Shown one piece after another: positions 9,000 to 18,430 of a stretch of DNA of 64,000 nt; positions within the stretch are counted from its first letter, which is position 1, and each line of letters opens with the position of its first letter. A program made the position numbers and the translations under genes. The notes under the pieces were generated by a model that saw only the letters and a program-made list of their open reading frames with translations, made no database searches and was not told where the DNA came from. The stretch is from Loktanella sp. M215 (GTDB taxonomy: Bacteria > Pseudomonadota > Alphaproteobacteria > Rhodobacterales > Rhodobacteraceae): positions 409,501 through 473,500 of the forward strand of contig NZ_WMEA01000001.1 of the NCBI RefSeq assembly GCF_021735925.1, given 5' to 3'.

Positions 9000-11021
9000 T
9001 CAGGCCGCCAGCCCGCGCCCCTTCAGCAGCGCCTCGACTCCCGGCATCCGCCCGCGGAAGTCCTGATAAAGCGTCGCCGCATCCACGGACCCGCCAGAGG
9101 ACAACACCGTTTCCTCCAGCCGCTTGGCCAGCGCCGGATCGAACGGATCGCCCGCCTCCTCGAAGGCGGCGAAGGCGTCGGCGTCCATTACCTCTGACCA
9201 CATGTAGCTGTAGTAGCCGCTGGAATAGCCGTCCCCCGCAAAGACATGGGCGAAATGCGGCGTCGCGTGGCGCATCCCGATGGCATGGGGCATGCCCAGA
9301 TCTTCAAGGATCTCGGCCTGCCGCTGCATCGGGTCGGCGGGGGCGTCGCCCGCATGAAATTCCAGATCGACCAGCGCGCTGGCGATGTATTCGACGGTCT
9401 GAAAGCCCATGTCGTAGGTCGCCGCCGCCAGCATCCGGTCCAGCATGTCCTGCGGCATCGCGGCGTCCGTGACGGCATGGGTGGCAAAGGTCTGCAGCAC
9501 CTGCGGCACCTCCAGCCAATGCTCGTACAGCTGGCTGGGCAGTTCGACGAAGTCCCGCGCGACGGATGTGCCGGAGATCGACTCGTAGGTCACATCCGAC
9601 AGCATCTGGTGCAGCGCGTGGCCGAATTCGTGGAACAGCGTGCGCGCGTCATCATAGGAAAGCAGCGCCGGCTTACCCTTGGCGGGCTTTGCGAAGTTGC
9701 AGACGTTCACGACGATGGGGGCCACGTCGCCCGCCATCCGGTGCTGGCTTTGCATTGCCATGCACCATGCGCCCGACCGCTTGGACGCGCGCGCGAAGTA
9801 GTCGCCGACGAAGACCGCCACGTGCTGGCCGTCGCGGGTTACGTTCCACAGCCGCACGTCAGGATGATAGACCGGGCCGTCGAAGGGCTCGAATTCCAGC
9901 CCGAACAGCCGCGTGGCACAGTCGAAACTGGCGGCGATCATCCGGTCGAGCTGCAGGTAGGGCTTCAAGGCCGCCTCATCCAGATCGTGTTCCGCCTGCC
10001 GCCGCTTTTCGGAATAATAGCGCCAGTCCCACGGCTCCAACGGGCCGGTGACGCCGTCGGCGTGCATCATGGCGGTCAGCTTGACGGAATCAGCCTCTGC
10101 CGCGGCCTTGGCGGGGGCCCAGACCTGCATCAACAGATCGCGGACGGCGTCCGGCGTGCCGGCCATCTCCGTCTCCAGCTTGTAATCGGCAAAGCTGTCG
10201 TAACCCAGCAGGTCGGCGCGTTCGGCCCGCAAGGCCAGTGTTTCGGTCGCCAGCGCCCGGTTGTCCGTGGCCCCCCCGTTCATCCCGCGCGCGGTCCAGG
10301 CGGCATAAGCCCGTTGGCGCAGGTCACGTCGGGGCGAGAATTGCAGGAAGGGCACGATCAGCGACCGCGACAGGGTCACGACGGGGCCGGCATGGTCGCC
10401 CGCCTCGCCCGCCGCCCGTGCGGCATCGACGACAAAATCGGGCAGACCCGCCAGATCATCCTCTGACAGGGGCATGAACCAGTCGCGTTCGTCCGCCAGC
10501 AGGTTCTGCGTGAACTGCGTGCCCAGCACCGCCAGCCGGGATTTCACATCGCGCAGCCGGTCCGCCGCCGGCCCCTGCAACTGCGCCCCCTGCCGCACGA
10601 AGCCGCGCCGGGTCAGCATCAGCACCCGCGCCTGCTCGGCCGTCAGGTCCAGATCGTCGCGGCGCGCCCACAGATCCTCGATCCGCGCAAACAGCGCCGC
10701 ATTCGCCGTGACCTCGGACCCGAAGGCGCTCAGCAAAGGCGAGAAATCGCGCTGCAGCGCCTCGCGCGCCGGGTTGCTGTCGGCGCCCGCCACGCCGTAG
10801 AACACGCCCAGCACGCGACCCAGCGTCGCCTCGGCCCGCTCGAACGCTTCGATTGTGTTGGCAAATGTCGGCGCGTCCGGGTTATCGGCGATGGCCGCGA
10901 TATTGGCCCGCGCCTCGGCCAGCGCCGCGTCGACGGCGGGTGCGAAATCAGCGTCCCTGATCGCATCGAAGGGCGGCAGGGCGTGGGGTGTGGTCCAGTC
11001 GGACAGCAGCGGATTGGTCAT
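9000..11021 (-). CDS. M3-family zinc oligopeptidase (dipeptidyl carboxypeptidase type)
   Basis: A 673-residue cytosolic zinc metallopeptidase that degrades short peptides. The HEFGH zinc motif is at residues 464-468 in TLFHEFGHALHQML, and the third ligand Glu follows in the ELPSQLYEHW segment typical of oligopeptidase A/Dcp. Length matches the family (about 680). The start at 11021 has an AAGGAG site seven bases upstream; the longer frame from 11042 lacks one. It is preceded by a copy of the repeated GAGTATTT element and stands as a single gene. Confidence 0.93.
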   Translation of the reverse strand: MTNPLLSDWTTPHALPPFDAIRDADFAPAVDAALAEARANIAAIADNPDAPTFANTIEAFERAEATLGRVLGVFYGVAGADSNPAREALQRDFSPLLSAFGSEVTANAALFARIEDLWARRDDLDLTAEQARVLMLTRRGFVRQGAQLQGPAADRLRDVKSRLAVLGTQFTQNLLADERDWFMPLSEDDLAGLPDFVVDAARAAGEAGDHAGPVVTLSRSLIVPFLQFSPRRDLRQRAYAAWTARGMNGGATDNRALATETLALRAERADLLGYDSFADYKLETEMAGTPDAVRDLLMQVWAPAKAAAEADSVKLTAMMHADGVTGPLEPWDWRYYSEKRRQAEHDLDEAALKPYLQLDRMIAASFDCATRLFGLEFEPFDGPVYHPDVRLWNVTRDGQHVAVFVGDYFARASKRSGAWCMAMQSQHRMAGDVAPIVVNVCNFAKPAKGKPALLSYDDARTLFHEFGHALHQMLSDVTYESISGTSVARDFVELPSQLYEHWLEVPQVLQTFATHAVTDAAMPQDMLDRMLAAATYDMGFQTVEYIASALVDLEFHAGDAPADPMQRQAEILEDLGMPHAIGMRHATPHFAHVFAGDGYSSGYYSYMWSEVMDADAFAAFEEAGDPFDPALAKRLEETVLSSGGSVDAATLYQDFRGRMPGVEALLKGRGLAA

Positions 11022-11124
11022 GACAGGTCTCCTTTGCCCCACAACCTAGGACCGCGCCCGGTGAAGTGCCACCGCCCCCGCGCCGGGCGACCAAATAAAC
11101 TGGCCTCCAACCGCGCGGGGCCAA

Positions 11125-11148
11125 GTCCTCGCTTTTTTCAAAATACTC
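11125..11148 (-). repeat. dispersed intergenic element, copy 1
   Basis: On the minus strand it reads GAGTATTT, TG, six A, GCGAGGAC, and its first bases overlap the stop codon of the ABC permease gene. It is one of four copies in the window. Confidence 0.7.
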
Positions 11149-11914
11149 AAGATCGGCGGCGCCCTCTCTCGAACCGGCGGAGCAGGAGCGACAGGGAAAT
11201 CGTCATCGTCAGATAGACGAGCGCCACGACATTGTAGGTCTCGAAATAGCGGAAATTGCCCGCGGCGATCACCTTGCCCAGCTGCGTGATGTCCGCCACG
11301 CCCAGCACGCTGACCAAGGAGGAATCCTTGACCATCGCGACGAAATCGTTGCCAAGCGGCGGCAGGATCGTGCGCAGCGCCTGCGGCCAGACAACGAAGC
11401 GGAACCGGTGCCACCGCGACAGGCCCAGCGCGTGCGCCGCCTCGATCTGGCCCGCATCCACCGCCTGCAGGCCCGCGCGGAACACCTCTGCCAGAAAGGC
11501 GGAATAGGCGAGGAACAGCGCGATGATCGCCCGCCACAGCAGGGGGAAATCCCGCGTCCGCGCCTCCGGCAGGCCCAGCGCGTTCCAGCCCGCGACCAGT
11601 GCCGGCGCCAGCACGAAAGCGACATACAGCAGCAGGACGAGGATCGGGATGCCGCGCATCACCTCGACGTAGAACCGCGCGATCTGCCGCAGCACGATGG
11701 ACCCCGACCCCGCCATCAGCGCCAGCCCAAGCCCCAGCGCGCAGGCCATCGCATAACTGACAAGTGTGACCATGATCGTCGTCTGCACGCCCTGCATCAG
11801 CGTGCCCAGCACCTTGGACGACGCGGGGTCCGACAGGACGCCGGCAAACAGGCCCACCCCGATCATCACGACCGCGACCAGCCACCAGGGAAAGTCGCGG
11901 TCCGGCGACGTCAT
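11147..11914 (-). CDS. polar amino acid ABC transporter permease
   Basis: A 255-residue inner-membrane permease of the His/Glu/Gln/Arg (HisM/GlnP) class. Membrane segments are evident at about 9-30, 50-72, 90-115, 130-150 and near the C-terminus. The cytoplasmic EAA loop, contacting the ATPase, reads EAAHALGLSRWHRFRFVVWPQ with the conserved G. It lies 7 bases after the binding-protein gene on the same strand, so the two form one unit. No ATP-binding subunit gene adjoins, so the importer must borrow an ATPase from elsewhere. Confidence 0.92.
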   Translation of the reverse strand: MTSPDRDFPWWLVAVVMIGVGLFAGVLSDPASSKVLGTLMQGVQTTIMVTLVSYAMACALGLGLALMAGSGSIVLRQIARFYVEVMRGIPILVLLLYVAFVLAPALVAGWNALGLPEARTRDFPLLWRAIIALFLAYSAFLAEVFRAGLQAVDAGQIEAAHALGLSRWHRFRFVVWPQALRTILPPLGNDFVAMVKDSSLVSVLGVADITQLGKVIAAGNFRYFETYNVVALVYLTMTISLSLLLRRFERGRRRS

Positions 11915-11921
11915 GGGCGGT

Positions 11922-12701
11922 TTATTCGCCCATCTTGAAGTCGAGGAACCATGTGGTGTTCAGCGCGTCCAGCGTGCCGTCGGCCTTCATCGCGGCAATC
12001 GCGGCATTGACGGGTGCGACAAGGTCGGAGCCCTTCGGAAAGATGAACCCGAAATCCTCGGTCCCCAGTTTTTCGCCCACGATCTTCAGCCCGCCGTCGC
12101 TGGCGGCGACATAGCCCGCACCGGCGGTGCCGTCGGTCAGCACGAGGTCCACGTCACCGGCGCGCAGCGCCTGCACGGTGGCGCCAAAGGTCTCCATCGT
12201 CTTGATCCGGGGATTGGCCTCGTCACCGTCCAGCACATCGTAGACGCCGACATAGAACGGCGTCGTGCCGGGCTGGGCCGCCATCAGCAGGTCCGGATCG
12301 GCGGCAAAGCTTGCGGCATCGCCAAAGCGGTCCTCGTCACCCCGCACCAGCATGACCATTTCCGACGTCATGTAGGGGTCAGAGAAATCGACGACCTCCT
12401 TGCGGTCGTCGCGGATCGTGATGCCGGTCATGCCGATGTCGTACTGCCCTTGCGAGACCGCAGGAATCATCGCGTCCCAGCTGGAGTTCTCGTAGGTCAC
12501 GGTCATGTTCAGACGCTTGGCGATCTCGGCCATGGCGTCGTATTCCCAGCCGACGGCAGTGCCGTCCTGCACGAACTGCAGCGGCGGATAGGCGTTTTCA
12601 GTCACGACCGTCACGTCGCGCCCGCCAAGGTCCGGCAGGGCGTCCTGTGCCGTGGCCGCGGTGGCGCACAGGGCCGCAGCAAGTGTCATCAGAAGTTTCA
12701 T
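11922..12701 (-). CDS. amino acid ABC transporter periplasmic binding protein
   Basis: A 259-residue type-3 extracellular solute-binding protein. Residues 1-18 form a signal peptide with an ATA|Q cleavage site. The mature N-terminus contains [18 protein letters not shown], where the YPPLQF part is the usual start of lobe 1, followed by [15 protein letters not shown], typical of amino-acid binders. Later DVDLVLTD and the [10 protein letters not shown] segment complete the second lobe. Ligand could be a polar amino acid; it cannot be specified. It is the first gene of the two-gene importer unit. Confidence 0.92.
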   Translation of the reverse strand: MKLLMTLAAALCATAATAQDALPDLGGRDVTVVTENAYPPLQFVQDGTAVGWEYDAMAEIAKRLNMTVTYENSSWDAMIPAVSQGQYDIGMTGITIRDDRKEVVDFSDPYMTSEMVMLVRGDEDRFGDAASFAADPDLLMAAQPGTTPFYVGVYDVLDGDEANPRIKTMETFGATVQALRAGDVDLVLTDGTAGAGYVAASDGGLKIVGEKLGTEDFGFIFPKGSDLVAPVNAAIAAMKADGTLDALNTTWFLDFKMGE

Positions 12702-12729
12702 CTCGGCAGTCCCCCTCAGGATGTTCGGC

Positions 12730-13797
12730 TCAGACCTTGGCCTGTGCTGCAGCCACCTTCAAGCCCCGCCCGCCGCAGACCGGGCAATCGGGGGCTGCGG
12801 GCACCTGCACGATCCGCGTCTCGGCATAGAGTGCATCGTAAATCAGCAACCGCCCGCCAAGGCCCGTGCCCGCGCCGGTCAGGGTCTTCACCGCCTCGAC
12901 CGCCATCAACGACCCCATGACGCCGGGAAGCGGGCCGATCACCCCGGCCTCGGCACAGGTCGGCACGAGGCCCGGTGCGGGCCGGTCGGGGAACACGCAG
13001 GCATAGCAGGGCGTCCCCCGCGCCGGATCGTAAAGGCTGATCTGCCCTTCCCACTGGGTCAGTGCCGCGGCGATCAGCGGCACGCCGGCAGCGACGCAGG
13101 TCCGGTTCACCAGATACCGCGTGTCAAAGTTGTCGCAGCCGTCCAGCACCAGATCGTAATCCGCGATCAGATCCGCCGCGATGTCCTCGGTCAGACGACG
13201 GTCATAGGGTCGGACGGTCACATGGGGGTTCAGCTCGGCCACCGCCTGCAGTGCCGACTGCACCTTGGGCAAACCGCGTCCGCCGTCGCGGTGGATCACC
13301 TGCCGTTGCAGGTTGCTGGCATCGACCCGGTCGTCGTCGATCACCCCGATGGTGCCGACGCCGCTCGCCGCAAGGTACAGCAGCACCGGCGACCCGAGGC
13401 CCCCCGCGCCCACCACCAGCACACGCGCATCCTTCAGCGCCCGCTGGCCCCGCCCGCCGACTTCGCGCAGCATGATGTGGCGGGCATAGCGGGTCAGCTC
13501 GTCCTCGGAAAAACCGCCCGAGACCGGCACCGCCACCGCCGGCCTGACCCGCGCCTTGACCGCGCGCAGCACGGCGGCATAGCCCCAGACGACCGCACCC
13601 AGCCCCAGCAACAGCAGCCACAGCCGCGCGTCGCCGCCCGTCGCCGCGCGGAGCGGATGACCGTCCGGCAACACAAGTTGCGCCGCAATGACCGCGACCA
13701 TCAGGATGCCGACCATGATCCAGCGCGCCTGCCGCGGCGCCTTCATCGCAGCCCCGACGCCCCAGATCACGGCGATCAGGAAACCGACCATGATCAT
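12730..13797 (-). CDS. MoeB/ThiF-family adenylyltransferase with N-terminal membrane anchor
   Basis: A 355-residue E1-like enzyme. The N-terminal 80 residues hold three hydrophobic segments (about 1-18, 26-44 and 57-80), then a HesA/MoeB/ThiF domain: [12 protein letters not shown], the ATP site GAGGLGSP at 130-137, [25 protein letters not shown], and zinc ligands CYAC and CPVC. Catalysis would adenylate the C-terminal Gly of a small sulfur carrier (MoaD or ThiS) for molybdopterin or thiamine synthesis. MoeB and ThiF lack the membrane part. It overlaps dut by ATGA, so its start is fixed at 13797. Which carrier it serves is unknown. Confidence 0.88.
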   Translation of the reverse strand: MIMVGFLIAVIWGVGAAMKAPRQARWIMVGILMVAVIAAQLVLPDGHPLRAATGGDARLWLLLLGLGAVVWGYAAVLRAVKARVRPAVAVPVSGGFSEDELTRYARHIMLREVGGRGQRALKDARVLVVGAGGLGSPVLLYLAASGVGTIGVIDDDRVDASNLQRQVIHRDGGRGLPKVQSALQAVAELNPHVTVRPYDRRLTEDIAADLIADYDLVLDGCDNFDTRYLVNRTCVAAGVPLIAAALTQWEGQISLYDPARGTPCYACVFPDRPAPGLVPTCAEAGVIGPLPGVMGSLMAVEAVKTLTGAGTGLGGRLLIYDALYAETRIVQVPAAPDCPVCGGRGLKVAAAQAKV

Positions 13798-14276
13798 GGC
13801 AGCACCCCCGTCGACCCGAATCCGCCCGCGCCCCGCGCGGTCTGGTCCAGATCGGCCAGCCCGAACGCCGCCCGCACGACGGGGGCCACGACAAGCTGCG
13901 CGATCCGCATCCCGTGCGTGACGGTGAAATCGGCCTCGCCCAGATTGACGATCAGCACGCCCAGCGGCCCGCGATAATCGCTGTCGATGGTCCCCGGCGC
14001 ATTCACCAGCGCGATGCCATGCCGCAGCGCCAGCCCCGACCGCGCCCGGACCTGCACCTCGAACCCCTGCGGGATCTCCAGCCGCAGCCCCGTCGGCACC
14101 AGCGCCCGCGCGCCGGGGCGCACCAAAACACCTCCCGCCCGGTCAGCCGCACCCAGGTTGGCACAGACGTCCGCCCCCGCCGCCCCCGCGGTCTGATAGT
14201 CCGGCAGCGGCACGCTCCGGTCGGCGCCGGTGTCGTATGCAACGGCAATCCGCACGGCTTGCGCCGCGACGGGCAT
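13794..14276 (-). CDS. dut: dUTP diphosphatase
   Basis: A 160-residue trimeric dUTPase hydrolysing dUTP to dUMP and PPi, keeping uracil out of DNA and feeding thymidylate synthesis. All five motifs are visible: [34 protein letters not shown] (with catalytic Asp), MRIAQLVV and the C-terminal [10 protein letters not shown] prefer the ATG at 14276, giving the usual length. A start at 14324 overlapping coaBC by ATGA would add 16 residues, but these are translated from the repeated GAGTATTT element, and so seem less likely. Confidence 0.93.
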   Translation of the reverse strand: MPVAAQAVRIAVAYDTGADRSVPLPDYQTAGAAGADVCANLGAADRAGGVLVRPGARALVPTGLRLEIPQGFEVQVRARSGLALRHGIALVNAPGTIDSDYRGPLGVLIVNLGEADFTVTHGMRIAQLVVAPVVRAAFGLADLDQTARGAGGFGSTGVLP

Positions 14277-14301
14277 GTCCTCGCTTTTTCCCGAAATACT
14301 C
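14277..14301 (-). repeat. dispersed intergenic element, copy 2
   Basis: Minus strand: GAGTATTT, CGGG, five A, GCGAGGAC, lying directly before the preferred dut start and after the coaBC stop. Preceded by the GC-rich GCCTCCGGCGG context seen in copy 4. Confidence 0.7.
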
Positions 14302-14320
14302 CCGCCGGAGGCTCCGGCGC

Positions 14321-15514
14321 TCATGCCAGCGCCTCGGCCAGCCGCTGCGCCAGACGGACGGCCACCGCGTCCTTGCCCATGCGGGGCCAGTCCTCGGCGC
14401 CGTCCTGCGTGATCAGCGTCACCGCGTTCTCAATCCCGCCCATGATCCCGGTCCCGTCAGATACGTCGTTCGCCACGATCCAGTCGCAGCCCTTGCGCAG
14501 GCGCTTTTCCGTGGCCAGTCGCGTCACATCCTGCGTTTCCGCAGCAAAGCCCACGACCAGCCGCGGTCGTTGCGGACCGGGCGCCGAGACGGCAGCGAGG
14601 ATGTCAGGATTTTCGGTCAGGTCCAGAACGGGCAGGCCACCGGCGGTCTTCTTCATCTTTTGCGCGCCCGCCTGCGTCACGCGCCAGTCCGCCACGGCGG
14701 CTGCAAAGACGGCGGCCTCTGCCGGCAGGGCCTCCATGACGGCGGCCTGCATCTGCACCGCCGTTTCCACCCGGATCACCGTCACACCCGCAGGCGGCGG
14801 CACGGTGGCCGGCCCGGTGACGAAGGTCACATCGGCCCCCAGCGCGATAAGTGCCCGCGCAATGGCCGTGCCCTGCGCCCCCGACGACCGGTTCGCGATA
14901 TAGCGCACCGGGTCGATCGGTTCATGGGTCGGACCGGAGGTCACGATGACATGCCGCCCCGCCATCGGCCCCTTTGCAAAATGGCCTGAAATCGCAGTCA
15001 GGATCGCGGCCGGTTCCGCCAGCCGTCCGGGACCATGTTCGCCACAGGCCATGTCGCCCACGTCGGGCCCGACGAAGCGCAGGCCGTCGCCTTTCAGCGT
15101 CGCAAGATTGCGCTGGGTCGCCGGATGAACCCACATCCGCACGTTCATCGCGGGCGCCATCAACACCGGCGTATCCGTCGCCAGCAGCAGCGTGCTGGCC
15201 AGATCGCCCGCCAGCCCCGTCGCCGCCTTCGCCATCAGGTCGGCGGTGGCGGGAGCCACCACGATCAGGTCGGCCACGCGGCTCAGCTGGATGTGGCCCA
15301 TCTCGGCCTCGTCGGTCAGATCGAAAAGGTCGGTATAGACCCGCTCTCCCGCCAAGGCAGACACGCTGAGCGGTGTCACGAATTCCGCCGCCGCACGCGT
15401 CATCACCGGCGTGACCGCGGCGCCGGTCGTGCGCAGCAGGCGGATCAGCTCCAATGATTTGTAAGCCGCGATGCCGCCGCCGATGATCAGCAGGATCCGC
15501 TTGTCGTGCAGCAT
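14321..15514 (-). CDS. coaBC: bifunctional phosphopantothenoylcysteine decarboxylase/phosphopantothenate-cysteine ligase
   Basis: A 397-residue fusion performing two successive steps of coenzyme A synthesis. The N-terminal CoaC half is an FMN decarboxylase: [34 protein letters not shown], and the PAMNVRMW substrate loop. The C-terminal CoaB half starts with [16 protein letters not shown] and NRSSGAQG, and forms 4'-phosphopantothenoyl-CMP before joining cysteine. Together with panCB in the same window it covers much of the CoA route. A GGGG-rich ribosome site precedes the ATG at 15514. dut and the MoeB/ThiF gene follow closely and are probably in the same transcript. Confidence 0.96.
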   Translation of the reverse strand: MLHDKRILLIIGGGIAAYKSLELIRLLRTTGAAVTPVMTRAAAEFVTPLSVSALAGERVYTDLFDLTDEAEMGHIQLSRVADLIVVAPATADLMAKAATGLAGDLASTLLLATDTPVLMAPAMNVRMWVHPATQRNLATLKGDGLRFVGPDVGDMACGEHGPGRLAEPAAILTAISGHFAKGPMAGRHVIVTSGPTHEPIDPVRYIANRSSGAQGTAIARALIALGADVTFVTGPATVPPPAGVTVIRVETAVQMQAAVMEALPAEAAVFAAAVADWRVTQAGAQKMKKTAGGLPVLDLTENPDILAAVSAPGPQRPRLVVGFAAETQDVTRLATEKRLRKGCDWIVANDVSDGTGIMGGIENAVTLITQDGAEDWPRMGKDAVAVRLAQRLAEALA

Positions 15515-15575
15515 GGCTCAGTCCCCTTTGTTGGCCCCAGATGTAGGCGGCAGCCGGGGCGATGACAACAACGGG

Positions 15576-16346
15576 CTATTGCGTGAAGGTGGCGCAGGGA
15601 TCCGGGCGATCGGTGACACCGGTGACAGCCACGGCATCGAAGGGTGCGTCGGCCTCCGCCGCGCCCTCGATCTGGCCCAGCGACCAGACCTTCAGATCGG
15701 GCCGCGCAAGGCGCAGAGCAGCCGGCACGCCCACATCCGTGCGCGCGTGACCAGTGCCGGTGATCAGCACCACCGGCCCGCCCGTGGCATCAAAAGCGGA
15801 CAGGGTCGCACCCGCAAAATCCGCATCGCGCAGACGCTGCGCCTCGACCATGCCGGGCAGCATCTCGGGCGGCAGGGCGCCGCAATGCGCCTCGGCCTGT
15901 TCCTGCGACAGCACCGCCAGTTGCGCATCGGTCAAGGGCGGCACGGGCGATGTGCTGACGGCGGCAGCACCCTCTTTCATCGCGCGCAGCATGTCGTCGC
16001 GCGGGACCGCGGCGCCGACGATCGTGGCACCCGGCGCTGCCGCAAAGATCGGCGCATACATCGCGAAATCCGGCCAGCCACTGTCGGCCCAGCCGGTCGC
16101 CGTGGCGACAGCCGCCGCATCGGTGCGGTCCACGGTCATCGCCGCCGCGGCCTGTGCTGGCGTCAGCATCTCGAACACCAGCGCCAATGGTTGCACCTGC
16201 GCCACGATCCCGGCCTGCGTGGCATGATGGGTCGGGTTGTCATGCACCTCGCCCAACACGAAAATGTCGGCCCCGGGCAAGGGGCCGACATCCGCATAAA
16301 CAGGGCTGGCGCATAGGGCTGCGCACAGGACCGACCAACGCATCAT
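15576..16346 (-). CDS. ChaN-like haem-binding/Tiki-superfamily protein
   Basis: A 256-residue exported protein. Residues 1-18 are a signal peptide (ASPVYA|D); no lipobox Cys is present, unlike some ChaN proteins. The mature part begins DIFVLGEVHDNPTHHATQ, where LGEVHDNPxHH is the hallmark of ChaN/PF04187, followed by FEMLTPAQ and a C-terminal VVLITGTGHARTDVGVP. Campylobacter ChaN binds haem dimers and takes part in iron uptake; here function is inferred only from family. The start overlaps the rpoHII stop (ATGA), so the two genes are coupled, an arrangement that suggests coregulation under stress. Confidence 0.82.
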   Translation of the reverse strand: MMRWSVLCAALCASPVYADVGPLPGADIFVLGEVHDNPTHHATQAGIVAQVQPLALVFEMLTPAQAAAAMTVDRTDAAAVATATGWADSGWPDFAMYAPIFAAAPGATIVGAAVPRDDMLRAMKEGAAAVSTSPVPPLTDAQLAVLSQEQAEAHCGALPPEMLPGMVEAQRLRDADFAGATLSAFDATGGPVVLITGTGHARTDVGVPAALRLARPDLKVWSLGQIEGAAEADAPFDAVAVTGVTDRPDPCATFTQ

Positions 16347-17221
16347 GCGAAGAACGACAGGACTTCCCGGCTCTGGCTTTCAAGGTTCTTGCGCATCTTG
16401 CCGAAGGCCGCGGCCTCCAGCTGACGCACACGCTCCTTGCTCAGCCCCAGTTCGACGCCAAGGCTTTCCAGCGTGCGGGGATCGTCGCGCAGCTTACGCT
16501 CGCGCACGATGAACCGCTCGCGGTCATTCAGATCGCCCAGTGCCGTCAGCAGCCACTGACGCAGGCGTGCGTTGTCGTGGGACAGCTCCACGTTCTCGGC
16601 GGCCTGGGTCGAATCGTCTTCCAGCGCGTCGATCCACTCGCGGCCTTCATCCTCGGAGGATTGCGTGGCGTTCAGGCTGAAGTCGGAACCGGACAACCGG
16701 CCCTCCATCATCTCGACATCATGCAGCGGCACACCGACTTCGGTGGCGATCATCTGCCGCATGATGTGGCCTTCCAGCTTGCGGCCTTCGGCGGCGGCCT
16801 CACGCTCCAGCCGTGCCTGCACACGGCGCAGATTGAAGAACAGCGATTTCTGCGAGGATGTGGACCCGGTGCGGACCATCGACCAGTTGCGCATCACGTA
16901 ATCCTGGATCGACGCCTTGATCCACCAGACGGCATAGGTCGAAAACCGCACGCCCCGGTCGGGATCGAATTTCTCGGCCGCTTTCATCAAACCGACAGAG
17001 GCTTCCTGGATTAGATCGTTCATCGGCGCGCCGTAGCGCTTGAACTTTGCAGCCATGGAAATGGCAAGGCGCATGTAGGCAGTGATCAGGCGGTGCAGGC
17101 TCTCCTCGCACCCCTCGTCGCGCCAAGCATAGGCAAGGCGCAACTCCGTTTCTGCATCCAGCAGCTCTGCTTTCATCGCGGTGCGCGACAGTGTCTGATC
17201 CGAAAATCCGTCAAAAGCCAT
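16343..17221 (-). CDS. rpoH2: RpoHII-type RNA polymerase sigma-32 factor
   Basis: A 292-residue sigma-70-family factor. The N-terminus MAFDGFSDQTLSRTAMKAE, of which DGFSDQ-LSR is typical, identifies the second rhodobacterial heat-shock sigma (RpoHII), which in Rhodobacter sphaeroides drives the singlet-oxygen and oxidative response. Region 2 includes AYMRLAISMAAKFKRYG and FDPDRGVRFSTYAVWWIKASIQDYVMRNWS (given in parts), with the Trp pair for -10 melting; region 4 includes LGVELGLSKERVRQLEAAAF. Starts at 17227 and 17221 are both possible; the latter has a GGGGG run 9 bases upstream. A separate RpoHI gene is expected elsewhere. Confidence 0.93.
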   Translation of the reverse strand: MAFDGFSDQTLSRTAMKAELLDAETELRLAYAWRDEGCEESLHRLITAYMRLAISMAAKFKRYGAPMNDLIQEASVGLMKAAEKFDPDRGVRFSTYAVWWIKASIQDYVMRNWSMVRTGSTSSQKSLFFNLRRVQARLEREAAAEGRKLEGHIMRQMIATEVGVPLHDVEMMEGRLSGSDFSLNATQSSEDEGREWIDALEDDSTQAAENVELSHDNARLRQWLLTALGDLNDRERFIVRERKLRDDPRTLESLGVELGLSKERVRQLEAAAFGKMRKNLESQSREVLSFFA

Positions 17222-17291
17222 CGTCATAATCCCCCAAGAGCATTGCACGAACTGCTTGTGTCGGACGACGATGCAGTTTCTATGACACCGA

Positions 17292-17317
17292 AACTTACAT
17301 GACCGCGGGAAAGTTCC
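17292..17317 (-). promoter_or_regulatory. candidate ECF-type promoter upstream of rpoH2
   Basis: On the minus strand, GGAAC at 17317-17313 and GTT at 17294-17292 are 18 bases apart, matching the GGAAC-N18-TT pattern of alphaproteobacterial general-stress sigma factors. It lies 65 bases before the rpoH2 start. Whether such a sigma exists in this organism is unknown, so this is a candidate only. Confidence 0.35.
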
Positions 17318-17323
17318 CACAAG

Positions 17324-17845
17324 ATGTTGCATCACCTGACTTTCATACTAGGCGGCGCCGCGTCCGGCAAATCGGCCTACGCCGAAGGCTTGGTGAACAA
17401 CACTTCAAAACCAAAGACTTACATCGCAACCGCGCAGCCCTTCGATGACGAGATGCGCCAAAAGATCGCAGCCCACAAAACCGCCCGCGGCACAGGCTGG
17501 ACCACGATCGAGGCGCCTTTGGACCCCGCGGCAATCCTTGTCGCGCAGGATCCCGCCGGTGTCGTGCTGCTGGATTGCGTCACCCTGTGGTTGACCAATG
17601 TGCTTCTGGCGGATCAAGATGTGGCGGCGGCGGGCGACGGGTTGCTGGCAGCCCTTGCCGCCTGCCCCTGCCCCGTGGTCGTCGTCTCGAACGAGGTCGG
17701 TCAGGGCATCGTCCCCGACAACGCCCTGTCGCGGCGGTTTCGTGCGGCGCAGGGCCACCTGAACCAACGGCTCGCACGGCAGGCCGATACGGTCGTGGCG
17801 GTGATGGCCGGCCTGCCACTGGCGTTGAAAGAGGATCTGCCATGA
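17324..17845 (+). CDS. cobP: adenosylcobinamide kinase/adenosylcobinamide-phosphate guanylyltransferase
   Basis: A 173-residue bifunctional enzyme (CobU in enterics) that phosphorylates adenosylcobinamide and transfers GMP to it, activating it for attachment of the lower ligand in vitamin B12. The P-loop GGAASGKSAYAE is at residues 10-21, DCVTLWLTN and VVVSNEVGQGIVP follow, and the length suits the family. It is divergent from rpoH2 and overlaps the next gene by ATGA, which fits a cobalamin function for both. Confidence 0.93.
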   Translation: MLHHLTFILGGAASGKSAYAEGLVNNTSKPKTYIATAQPFDDEMRQKIAAHKTARGTGWTTIEAPLDPAAILVAQDPAGVVLLDCVTLWLTNVLLADQDVAAAGDGLLAALAACPCPVVVVSNEVGQGIVPDNALSRRFRAAQGHLNQRLARQADTVVAVMAGLPLALKEDLP

Positions 17846-18420
17846 CGACGCTTTGGCTGGTGCGCCACGGACCCACCCATCAGAAGACGATGACCGGCTG
17901 GCGCGACGTGCCCGCCGACCTATCGGACCGGGACGCGCTGGTGCGCCTGTCGGCCTACCTGCCGGGGAACGCGCTGATCGTGTCGTCGGACCTGATCCGG
18001 GCAGTGACCACCGCCGATGCCGTCGCAGGGCAGCGCCGTCGCCTGCCCCATCAGGCGGACCTGCGGGAAATCGACTTCGGCGCATGGGACGGGATGTCTG
18101 GCGATGACGTCGCGGCGCGCGATCCGGTGCTGTCGCGGCAGTTCTGGGACCAGCCCGGCGACATTGCAGCGCCCGACGGCGAAAGCTGGAATGCCGTCAC
18201 CGCCCGCGTCGCCGCGGCCATCGACCGCACCATCGCGGACCACAGCCCGGCGCATCTGGTGATCGTGGCGCACATGGGGGCCATCATGTCGCAGATCCCC
18301 CGCGCGACAGGCGAAACCGCGTCGCAATCCATGTCGCACCGCATCGACCCCCTCGGGGTCACCGACATGACCCTGACGCCCGCCGGCTGGCGGATCGGCC
18401 GGATCAATCACGTCGCCTGA
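17842..18420 (+). CDS. cobC: histidine phosphatase, probable alpha-ribazole phosphatase
   Basis: A 192-residue member of the phosphoglycerate-mutase-like superfamily. LVRHGPTH (6-13) holds the phospho-accepting His; SSDLIRAVTTADA and LREIDFGAWDG are the usual second and third motifs, and VIVAHMGAIM carries the second catalytic His. Coupled to cobP by ATGA, it most probably removes the phosphate of alpha-ribazole phosphate or adenosylcobalamin phosphate late in B12 assembly. The cobC name rests on this neighbourhood; the fold alone cannot define the substrate. Confidence 0.82.
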   Translation: MTTLWLVRHGPTHQKTMTGWRDVPADLSDRDALVRLSAYLPGNALIVSSDLIRAVTTADAVAGQRRRLPHQADLREIDFGAWDGMSGDDVAARDPVLSRQFWDQPGDIAAPDGESWNAVTARVAAAIDRTIADHSPAHLVIVAHMGAIMSQIPRATGETASQSMSHRIDPLGVTDMTLTPAGWRIGRINHVA

Positions 18421-18430
18421 GGAGCAGGCC

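Noticed and set aside
14277..14324. dut start at 14324
   Set aside because: The added 16 residues are the translated repeat element; kept as an alternative only.
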